Shown: positions 26,046 to 35,251 of the stretch, one piece after another
Position numbering within the stretch: the stretch's first letter is position 1
Layout of the letters: every line of letters starts with the position of its first letter
NCBI RefSeq assembly: GCF_000002985.6
Contig: NC_003284.9
Location: 6,572,001 to 6,636,000 of the forward strand
Length of the DNA: 64,000 nucleotides
Reading direction: 5' to 3'
DNA from: Caenorhabditis elegans
Taxonomy: Eukaryota > Nematoda > Chromadorea > Rhabditida > Rhabditidae
Translations under genes and position numbers: made by a program
Notes under the pieces: generated by a model
Told to the model about the DNA's origin: nothing
Seen by the model: only the letters and a program-made list of their open reading frames with translations
The model's database searches: none

Positions 26046-26701
26046 TTATCGGTATTCCGAGTATGCTCCATATCCAGTTGCACTTCCAGATACTAGTAGT
26101 AAAAGAAATGAAAGAATTGTAGCAGCCAAAGTGATTCCCCATGACCATCCGAGCTGAACAATCACACTTTTAAAAAATTGAATTTCAAAACTAATTTACC
26201 TTTAACGAAATCAATGCGTTGTAATAGAAGCTTCCAATATTTGCCGCGAATACAATGATGGAAATAAGAAGTAAAATGAATATGATCAAGGAGAGAAGAG
26301 TACACGCTGCATGAACCGGCATCATTCTTCGGAAAACTCTGTAAAGTAAAATGATATAAGTTGTCTTCAATTTCACTTGTCTTAAACTTTACTTACATTG
26401 CAGGTATGACAAGAAGACAAAACAAGAGCTCAAATGAGAATGCCATTAATTGACAAACCACGACACATTGCAGCCACCCCGCACTTCTTTGGAAACTTCT
26501 GTTCGCGCCTGCCTGTCCCCATTGATAAATTCCCATGTGCAAGTTTCCAGAAACACCCCAATCTAGGAATAAATTTCGCATTTCAGGGAACGACAATTTG
26601 CCAAACTTACAATTTGTAAAAGTTCCCACTCCGGTTAGTATTGTAACAATAATCAGAAGGCCAGCAATGGCGAATGGTGCGTGATGGTGATGATGATGCA
26701 T
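26046..26701 (-). CDS. Claudin-like four-transmembrane protein with His6 start
   Basis: Four exons (26701-26611, 26562-26397, 26338-26200, 26153-26046) give 167 aa. The protein starts MHHHHHHAPFAIAGLL. Four hydrophobic segments follow: IAGLLIIVTILTGVGTF, WLQCVVVCQLMAFSFELLFC, ACTLLSLIIFILLLISIIVF and LGWSWGITLAATILSFLLLL, then a short tail (YSEYR). Topology and length fit the claudin/PMP22/EMP superfamily as found in worms. The first loop is short and carries a GIYQW motif. The ATG is preceded by AATTTCAG, a likely trans-splice acceptor. The first intron is 48 bp and keeps the frame open if retained. It is paralogous to the gene at 27,856-31,198: the TM4 exon starts LGWSW here and LGWSY there. 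Confidence 0.82.
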
Positions 26702-27855
26702 TTTGTGACTGAAATTAACATTTTTTAACCGGAAAAATACTTACAGAAAAGATAAAAAAGATATAACAGGTAGATCAAATTATACTTACGTCATTGTGAA
26801 ATAGTTCAGAGTAGTTTGTGGTTTGAAACTTTTTACGTAACTTGAGAAAACAGAAACTAAAAAATCGTAGGCATCCTGAGCTAATTTCATTTATTTTGTG
26901 GCAACCCACTCGGATTCGTAAAAACTTTAGGACATCATTCGATTTTATGTAATTTAGGAAACGTGCAAGAACATGTTTTCTGAACAAGTAAAAAATAGAA
27001 AGCATTTTTTGAAGTCAGATAATCATTTTTCATGCTTATATAGTGTACAGCGGTTCAACTCGACTTTGTGAGATGTTTATCTGGAGTGAGTCTAGTGGCT
27101 TTCGATAGAATTTTCTACCGGCATTTAAAAACGTCATTACTTGGTTACTTTAGTTTATCTAACTCCTTAGGTTAAGTTCGAAACAATCCTTACGATAGGA
27201 TACAAACTAAATCTGTATAGAAATAAATGGGAAATAAATAGGAAAAAGCTTTTTTGGAATCTTTAACTGAAATTATTACTTGAAAAAAAATTATACTTTA
27301 CAAAAAGCTCGATATACAAAGCTTTAAGTGTGACAGAAACTGCACAAAACTAAAATTCGACTATTTTTCTCGTCAAATAATAACAAAGATAGAAGATCAT
27401 CCAAATGCCGACCTTTCCTGTTAGTTGACATTGGATAGACTGAACTATATTTCTTTTTGATCCACTATTTGAATATGATCCACAATTTTGAAATGTCCGC
27501 CTCTTTGTTTGTTCAGTGAAATCATAGTGATAGAGTTTTCGTGAAAAAAAAATCCTCGCCCTACAGTTTGCTCTCTCATGATTTACCATGTGTGAAACTT
27601 TAGTGTAAATTGTCGCGCAAGCTGAATGATTCACTTCATGAAATCGGTTTATTCATAAAAGTATACAACGACTTTATCGAAAAAGGTGACAATATGAAAG
27701 AGAGTTATGCATATTCATATTCAGAGTCGTGATTTCACAATTGATACAAATAAAAATGAACAATTTTAAGAAATATACTAACAGGTCAGAGGAAAAGATG
27801 ACACAGACAAATGCCAAGTCACGAACTAAGAAATAAAGCATCACGCACGAGCATT
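26702..27855. other. Intergenic between two claudin-like genes
   Basis: AT-rich DNA between the start of the first claudin-like gene and the last exon of the second (both minus strand). It probably contains the promoter of the former and the 3' UTR of the latter; AATAAACC reads on the minus strand near 27,647. No coding exon recognised. Confidence 0.4.
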
Positions 27856-27989
27856 TTACATCGTGAACTTCCAAGTGGCCATCGCTTCTGGAGGGAGCGA
27901 CGATGAAGTGTAGCCCATATTGCTGTTGAGAAAGATTTGAACGGTTTCAAGTGATGTGCAAAGAATTGAGATGATTATGACCAGGACAC

Positions 27990-27992
27990 TAA
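27990..27992. repeat. Left target-site duplication of Tc4 (TAA)
   Basis: TAA precedes the left tip (CTAGGGAG), and TAA follows the right tip at 29,617-29,619. The rebuilt empty site is CTAAG, matching the known Tc4 target consensus CTNAG with TNA duplicated. Confidence 0.9.
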
Positions 27993-28228
27993 CTAGGGAG
28001 TGTTTTAACTATGTGGTGCGATCGGGTAAAAGTAAACGTGTTATGCGATAGCTGGCGTTTTAGGCTTTCAGAATCTGTGATTTGTTTCGGCAGAAGACCT
28101 CTGTGAGTCTGGAAATTTTCATCTGAAAATGTAGTACTGAAATCAGTGCATTTCCTATGGTTAACAGTGGATTTTGTCTCTGGCGCCAACAGAAGTCTCA
28201 CCACAATGGTGGAAGGGTGAAATCATCG

Positions 28229-28295
28229 CTTCGGTGGTCGAGTGGTGAACGCATTCGCCTCTTGAGCAAAAGTTTGTGGGTTCGGTTCCCACACA
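28229..28295 (+). other. tRNA-like segment with pol III boxes, left Tc4 arm
   Basis: A box TGGTCGAGTGG (28,235-28,245) fits the eukaryotic consensus fully. B box GGTTCGGTTCC (28,279-28,289) fits at ten of eleven positions. The T arm is perfect (GTGGG, loop TTCGGTT, CCCAC). The acceptor stem does not pair and the anticodon stem is poor, so I do not call a functional tRNA. It could drive pol III transcription of the arm, or be a relic of tRNA capture. Confidence 0.6.
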
Positions 28296-29314
28296 TGGTT
28301 TAAATTTTGGCCTTTTTTTATACAAAATTTTTAGAACGGGAAACAAATGTTTAAAACAGTTTTTTGAGGTTTTTACATTACTTTTTTGCTTTTTGATTGA
28401 ACCACAATTACCCTGGAAACTTTTCAGAAATTTTTATTTTTTCGAAAATTGCCACTTTTTTCTCCACCAAACTCCACCAAACCATGAGAAAATTGGTTCC
28501 AAAAATTTTTTTTGAAATTTTTTCAAAAATGTATGAAATATTGTAGAGTGTCACAAATAACTTATTTTTCATTGTTTTCAATGACCGAATCACTTATTCT
28601 GATGCCGTATCAAGACGTTTTACCAAATCGATATTGGCAAAACACCTTGTCTTTGAGACTCCATATCTCCGCAGGAAAAAATTGCGCTTAAAAGTGATCA
28701 ACTGAAAACTTGTTAAACACAATGTGATCTAAAACTTTTCAGTTAAACACTTTTTTGTAAAAAATTTGGTTGCTGAGATATAGACCTTTAACTATTTAGA
28801 AAATTCAAAAATAATGAAGCTCAAATCAATTGGTTCCAACTCGGCAACCAAATTTTTTACAAAAAAGTGTTCAACTGAAAAGTTTTAGATCACATTGTGT
28901 TTAACAAGTTTTCAGTTGATCACTTTTAAGCGCAATTTTTTCCTGCGGAGATATGGAGTCTCAAAGACAAGGTGTTTTGCCAATATCGATTTGGTAAAAC
29001 GTCTTGATACGGCATCAGAATAAGTGATTCGGTCATTGAAAACAATGAAAAATAAGTTATTTGTGACACTCTACAATATTTCATACATTTTTGAAAAAAT
29101 TTCAAAAAAAATTTTTGGAACCAATGGTTTGGTGGAGTTTGGTGGAGAAAAAAGTGGCAATTTTCGAAAAAATAAAAATCTCTGAAAAGTTTCCAGGGTA
29201 ATTGTGGTTCAATCAAAAAGCAAAAAAGTAATGTAAAAACCTCAAAAAACTGTTTTAAACATTTGTTTCCCGTTCTAAAAATTTTGTATAAAAAAAGGCC
29301 AAAATGTAAACCAT

Positions 29315-29380
29315 GTGTGGGAACCGAACCCACAAACTTTTGCTCAAGAGGCGAATGCGTTCACCACTCGACCACCGAAG
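29315..29380 (-). other. tRNA-like segment with pol III boxes, right Tc4 arm
   Basis: Mirror copy of the left-arm segment: A box at 29,364-29,374 and B box at 29,320-29,330 on the minus strand. The two segments point inward, toward each other across the loop. Confidence 0.6.
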
Positions 29381-32300
29381 CGATGATTACACCCTTCCAC
29401 CATTGTGGTGAGACTTCTGTTGGCGCCAGAGACAAAATCCACTGTTAACCATAGGAAATGCACTGATTTCAGTACTACATTTTCAGATGAAAATTTCCAG
29501 ACTCACAGAGGTCTTCTGCCGAAACAAATTACAGATTCTGAAAGCCTAAAACGCCAGCTATCGCATAACTCGTTTACTTTTACCCGATCGCACCACATAG
29601 TTAAAACACTCCCTAGTAAGCCAATATGACCAACCAAGATGGCAAAATACTGTTAGACCATCGTAAACATACGTTTCTGAAAATGTATATTTTCCAAACT
29701 TCGTTGCTCAAAACTTATACTTTTATATTAACCAGTTAGTTTAAAAAGTGTGTGCAGTTGAAAACACAAAGTACTTCAAACTTTCACATATTTTATATTG
29801 TCTGAAGTAGGCTTCTTCATTGAAGTTTCAACATAAAAGCTTGGTGAGCGATGGTTTATCAGTAATAAAATATGATTTGTAAGGATTGTAATGAAACTGA
29901 AAAGAGTCGTTTATGTGCTGATACTCATCAACAAAACGGTAAAAATCCGTTGGCACAAAACCAATAAAGGTGCCTGATAGTAACATTTACGCTACTTTTC
30001 TTTAACTATCAATGTTGCTGTTTTAGGGATCATCTGTGTTTTTCCAGGTTAAACAACTTCATTCTAATCTTTGAGCAGTCAGTCAATGAATTGGAAAATT
30101 CTTGAGCCAATAAAACAAACACCTTTCACACTTGGGTTGCCAAGCCCTCATCGTTTTTTTTTCGATAAAACAAACATGTTATTTACATAGATAAGTAAGA
30201 AACACCTCTCTTGTTTGTCTCTTTTCTAGATTTTTTCTTCTAGTAAGATCATTGGTCGACTAATTTCAAATCAACAATAACAGTTGCTCATGACCTACCG
30301 GTTGGTGACATTTTGATCGTTTACTATCCTGGAAAAATATTTCCAATTTTTCAAAATAATTCTCTCCCTTTTTCAGTTTTTTTTTTGGGATGGGAAGTTT
30401 TTTAAACTTTTGAGCTAAAATTGCTTCTAGAATTTAAGGGCTGAACTTTTAAATCAGTTTTAAAGACACACCAAAATAAACTGGTTTCGCTTGTCCTCCA
30501 AAAATACCAATTGCAACCGTAATCAGTAAGAATCCTGTGAACGATAGTGCGGTGCAAACAACCGAAAGGTAATGTTTTCCGCTTTTGATGAACCTCAATT
30601 GATAATGGTCATCTAATGAGATTGGTTGATTGTATTATTTTTTTGTACTTACAAGGAAACGATAGCGCACATGCATAAGAGACATTGCATGGCCAACCCA
30701 AAGCACATACACGTGAATACAGATTTGAGCCAACCAGGAAAAAGCTGAAAAAGTAAATATAATCCGAAAACTTAATAAAGAAACAAACTGGATATTTTGC
30801 AATGCAGTTTCGGTCACTTATATCTTTCTGGTTTATGCAAACCCATTGCATTAATCCTCGGTGTAGATAAAGGTCATGTCCTTTTGGATTTTTTACCTCC
30901 ACGTCTACCCAATCTGAAAAAAAATTGTTTTCAAATCAAAACTAGCAAACTCAATTTCTGAAAAAAAAAGTAGATTAGTTGTAGTAGTAGTTCTGTATGT
31001 GATACTAACACATGAATATAAGGCGTAGAAACAAAACCATATCAATTCAGAAATAAAAACATTTTTACAAATTTATTGTGAGTGTTAGTAAAACAACTTA
31101 CGATCTGTGAACAGGGATGTAGTAGTCAGTGCCATTCCAATAATTGTAAATGTCAACGAGCAATATCGCATTACATTATTCTCAGGGACTACAGCCATTT
31201 CAATTCTGCAAAACAAACATCTTCATTCTATACTTTAAAATCCAAAACGGTATAGTTAATGTTTTGAGAGTGTGAAATGTTTCCTATCAGTTATTCCCCT
31301 TCTTTGCCGTCATTATCAATGATTTATGCGGTTCTCGACTGGGTAAGTTTTCCGGCTTGTTTGCTGCAAGGGCGCAATTATGTCAAATTGGTATACACTT
31401 ACTGAATACGAAAACATGGAAAAACTGTCGTTTTACTACTTTCTGCTGAGAGTATCTAGTGTAGGCAACTGAACTAATAGGGTGTGTGGACTTCATTTAC
31501 GGAAGCTTCTAATTGGGCTTGATCCAATTAAAATTGTGCATGTTTAAGATTTTAAGAATTCAAATAATCAAAATTGAGTTTCCCGATTTTTTGAAATGCT
31601 GGAAGCTGACATTTTTTGAAAACAATTGTCGGAAATATGTATATATGGTAGTTATCCGAAACGTACGTCTTTCTAGCCACACTCGAATATGATTTATACA
31701 TGAAATATTTATGTGAAATATGAACCAATGTAGAAGTATCTTAAAATGTTCCAACGCGTCATTTTGAATATTAAAAAACATACATTCACATCGTTATTGT
31801 AGTTTTTTAGAATTAAATTAATGATTTTTGAAAACTCCAAATGAAAAATTAACAATTTTTTCTCATTTTGTTTGGGAAAAAAATTCGTAAAAAAAGTTTG
31901 ACCGTGTGGTAGAGTTGAACTGTTGAACTCTGATGTTTCACGATAGTTACAAATGAATTGAAAAGGTATGTGTACAATGATTTTAAAGTTTTTCTTTATA
32001 AAACCCCAGTGAAACAATTGATATATTAAAGTCCTCGGTGAGTGTGACTTAATTTTGTTTGTTTTCAGGCCTTTTTTCTGTCCCATTTTTTTGGCAAAAA
32101 AAATTCATAAACAAGATTTGACCTTACTCAATTGTTTTCAAAGTTTTTGATATTTTTGGGAAAGTTAAGCTGGTTAGAAAACTTGGAGTATTATTATATA
32201 TCTCAAAAACTTTTAGTTTAAAGAATAAAAACAATGATACAAAATTATTCAACATAATTTTTTGTGTATTTCTGGAAAGTTCTGGAAAGTGTTGTTAATT

Positions 32301-32695
32301 CTTCTCTAGGATTGTCTCTGATTTTTCAGCAGAATACGAACTTCATTTGTTTAAAAGATTAAAAAAAATTAAAATTATATAAAACATTTCTTTTCAAAGA
32401 TGACAAGGCAGGTTGCATCTCTAAAACGGTCTGAACGCTTTATTCACATAAAAAAAACTAGTAGCATTTAATAAAAAAAATATTTTTGGGTTTTTTGAAA
32501 TGAATTGCGTAGTTACAAAGACGGTGGTGCATCGACCTGAAAGAATGAAAAATATGATAATTTGTCAGGTAGGACACTTTTTGCTACGCAACCAAAAACA
32601 ATTTCCAAACTTTTTAATGGTGGTAGCATTGAATTTTAAAAAACTTTTTTTTTTTGATTTTTGAAATGAATAGTGTAGTTACAGGGCAAATACTG

Positions 32696-32833
32696 AAATA
32701 CTACCTTGTGTTAATACTACTTTTGCTTGAATACTACTATTGCTAGAATACTACTATTGCTAGAATACTACCTTTGCTAGAATACTACCATTGCTGAAAT
32801 ACTACTTTTGTTGCTTAGATACTACCTTTTCTG
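32696..32833 (+). repeat. 17-bp tandem minisatellite
   Basis: About eight imperfect units of a 17-base motif resembling AATACTACTATTGCTAG, with T/C changes and one longer unit near 32,805. Confidence 0.85.
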
Positions 32834-33681
32834 AAAATTTTATAATTTTATTCATTTTTTCATCGGAGTTCTCATTAAGTACTACTTCTGGTCAGATATT
32901 TTGAATAAAAAACAAGTAACACAAAATTTTGTATTGTAGAAGTGGCTTGATCGGTTTTATTTTGCGATCAAATTCGAGAGTATTCATTTGTAGTGAAATA
33001 GATTTAAATTAGGCTGTGGACCGTTCTCAGAAAGTAACTCCGCTTTTAGTTGTTACCTATTTTTGATTGAAATGGTTGTAAAACAACAATAAACTAATTG
33101 CAGAATTCGAATATTTCTTCCCAGAGTGAGGTTGTAAATACCCACACCCGTTCATAGTTTTAAGACTACATATCGTCTCCTTTCTGTTTTGATGACACAC
33201 AATCACGGGTAACTGATTCAAATATGTTACTACTAAATTGTTTCAATTTCAACCACTTTATCTACAAACAAAAATGTTTGCTTATCAATATCAACCATAT
33301 TGGGCGACATAGAAATATTTCCCATATTAAAATCCTCACGATGGCTGAAAAAGTTTTTTGTGTTTGAATTTTTCGAGTTGTTTTTAGGCTTAGGTAGTAA
33401 TGTTTCCTGATTTACCAAGATGTTAGGGAGCTATTTGATATTATCATACATTTTTGTTACATCTAAGTACATGAACACAACGTAGCTCAAAAACCAGAAG
33501 AGATACAGGAAAGTGGTCAACTGAAGAAAAGTAGCTCTTAATATGTTTTTTTAGTTTTTTAATGTTTGATTTTTTCTAATTTACGAGTTTCTTGAGAAAG
33601 CCCCGTTCAAAATTCAAAAATAACATTTTCGAGCATTTTTTGGCATTATGAACAGAGTACCATTAACATGCGACAAACAAG

Positions 33682-34044
33682 ACTACAAAGTTTCTGAAAG
33701 ACATTTAAAAAAAATTACTTTCAAGAGATTTATGAATTTTCAAAGTTTGGAAAATCCATCTATTTTTGCCTATAAATGGTAGTTTTCATTAAATAATAAA
33801 ATACGCACTAAAAGGTAGGGCTGAAAATGTACTATTTCTGTAACTACGTGAAGCTTCTTGTACCTACTGGAATTTTGTTAATATATTCTGAAAGAGCTTA
33901 AAATTTACTACAAAGTTTCTGAAAGACATTTCAAAAAAAATTACTTTCAAGAGATTTATGAATTTTCAAAATTTGGAAAATCCATCTATTTTTGCCTATT
34001 AATGGTAGTTTTCATTAAATAATAAAATACGCACTAAAAGGTAG
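33682..34044 (+). repeat. Direct duplication of ~137 bp
   Basis: 33,682-33,818 and 33,907-34,044 are almost identical, both running from ACTACAAAGTTTCTGAAAG to ACGCACTAAAAGGTAG, with only a few substitutions. An 88-base unique spacer lies between. The small divergence suggests a recent event. Confidence 0.9.
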
Positions 34045-34055
34045 CTTACCGTATT

Positions 34056-34190
34056 TCCTCTATTAGTTAGGCATCTCTATTAGTTTTGCACCTCCATTAG
34101 TCTTGCATCTAAAATCACTAATCGAAAATTAGTTTTGAACCCTCTATTAGTTTTGCACCTTTAATAGTTTTGCACCCCTTCATTTGTTCC
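34056..34190 (+). repeat. Tandem repeat, TTAGTTTTGCACC units
   Basis: Five or six imperfect units of about 17-18 bases centred on TATTAGTTTTGCACCTC, interrupted by a unique stretch in the middle. Confidence 0.7.
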
Positions 34191-34308
34191 CTAATTTTAG
34201 GAATTCAAAATTTGCATTAAAAATCGTTCTAAAAATTAGGAAAACTCTTACAGACTTGGTATAACAAGTCAAAATTGGCAAAATAGGAGTACACCCCGCT
34301 GATATGCT

Positions 34309-34446
34309 CTCAAAAAATTAAATTTTGAATTCCCTCTAAAATGTGTTCAAAAAATTAAATTTTGAATTCCCTCTAAAATGTTTTTTAAAAATTAAATTTT
34401 GAATTCCCTCCAAATTGTTATCAAAAAATAAAAATTTGAATTTCCC
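34309..34446 (+). repeat. ~38-bp tandem repeat
   Basis: About three and a half units containing AAAAATTAAATTTTGAATTCCCTC, with decay toward the right end. Confidence 0.8.
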
Positions 34447-35154
34447 GCCAAAACTTATGTGTCTCACCACGATGAGTCTAGCAACGACGGGTCTCACAAC
34501 GATGGGAATCATCTCGAACACCAATCATACTGATAAAGTCATATAACAGGCACCGCCACGTGTGATGACTTAGCAAGACAGGTCCCGAGTCGGACTCCCA
34601 ACCGCAAATTATGACGTCGCGTGCCAGGCTCTCCCAGAACTGGTGACGATATGTGACAGCCGCGCACCCATGTCATAGAGTAACCAACAGTAGCCTACTG
34701 TCGAAAGTATCTTTGAAAAACGTTATCTTTGTTATAATATTTAATATTTGTTAAAAACGATAATTTTGAAGGCTGATTTTTAGTTAAATTATGAAATATT
34801 TCTCCCAATAACTATACTCGTTTGATACATCATTTTTACTGTTCAATGTTATTTTTTCAACTGAAACTATAATGTTGGGTGCCATTTTTATCGGTGTCAT
34901 TCACTGATTTTAAACTGACATCTGACTTTTTATTAGGTTTTTCCATCATATAACCCTTTCAAACGAAATTAATGTGCTAAATCTGTTAAGTTTCAATATT
35001 TTCCTTGTCTTTAGGTCAATCTTCTTTGCCACACAGTTCAAACTACTACCGCCGAGTCACGTCACACCATCACAGGATAGTGACCGGTCCTAGGATGTAC
35101 CCTGACACTGTGATGGACGCAGCCGACACTCTTATCGAAATGCACAGGGCCAAA

Positions 35155-35215
35155 TTTGATAACGAAAACATGTTCTATAAAAGCATGCTGATAAAAGCGA
35201 GCAGTCAAGCGACGA
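35155..35215 (+). promoter_or_regulatory. cpr-6: Putative compact cpr-6 core promoter (TATA + GATA)
   Basis: TATAAAAG lies at 35,176-35,183. GATA-type sites TTTGATAAC (35,155-35,163) and CTGATAA (35,188-35,194) flank it, about 60-90 bases before the cpr-6 ATG. Paired GATA sites are typical of worm intestinal genes. The TATA position predicts a start near 35,205-35,215. An acceptor-like TTTAG at 35,010-35,014 offers an alternative longer 5' UTR. Confidence 0.45.
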
Positions 35216-35251
35216 CAACTTGCGATCAACACGCTGACCGTCGACGCCAAC

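Larger units (their letters stand above)
27993..29616. mobile_element. Tc4: Tc4 fold-back DNA transposon (non-autonomous)
   Basis: A 1,624-bp near-perfect palindrome. The left arm (27,993-28,773) and right arm (28,844-29,616) pair base for base apart from a handful of mismatches and one 8-base indel. A loop of about 60-70 bases lies between. Tips are CTAGGGAG and CTCCCTAG. It has no transposase frame. Known Tc4 is about 1.6 kb with roughly 774-bp inverted repeats, a 57-bp loop and a TNA duplication, so the fit is very good. Mobilisation would need a transposase from elsewhere. It lies inside the TM4 exon of a claudin-like gene. Each arm carries a tRNA-like A box/B box pair. Confidence 0.93.
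27856..31198 (-). pseudogene. Claudin-like gene broken by a Tc4 insertion
   Basis: Exons 31198-31102, 30913-30789, 30744-30653 and 30593 onward encode MAVVPENNVMRYCSL, a first loop with the claudin signature (HWVDV, RGLMQWVC, then a second Cys in RNCIAKY), TM2 (TCMCFGLAMQCLLCMCAIV) and TM3 (SFTGFLLITVAIGIFGG). The TM4 exon is cut in two: a piece at about 29,620-29,640 and a piece at 27,989-27,856, separated by Tc4. The pieces together encode a segment aligning with LGWSWGIT of the neighbouring paralog, here starting LGWSY, then a tail ending KFTM. The donor after VSLK in exon 4 is also missing (CTGAT instead of GTAAAT), and read-through stops at 30,449. I infer a non-functional or truncated gene in this genome, unless an alternative donor (GTGTGTC) is used and Tc4 is spliced out. 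Confidence 0.75.
31199..35154. other. Repeat-rich intergenic spacer
   Basis: Separates the divergent claudin-like gene and cpr-6. No exon chain recognised. From about 32.6 to 34.45 kb it carries several unrelated tandem repeats and a direct duplication (listed separately). A GC-richer patch lies at 34,440-34,680. Confidence 0.5.

Noticed and set aside
26393-26701. Single uninterrupted exon for the start of the first claudin-like gene
   Set aside because: The frame is open, but a 48-bp intron with a GTAAGT donor and CCTAG acceptor fits better. Removing it gives a tidier first loop (TNYWGVSGN).
28229-28295. Functional tRNA gene in the Tc4 arm
   Set aside because: The boxes and T arm are good, but the acceptor stem does not pair and the anticodon stem is poor, so I list it only as tRNA-like.
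32696-34446. CRISPR-like array
   Set aside because: Units are directly adjacent and degenerate with no unique spacers, and the genome is eukaryotic; these are minisatellites.
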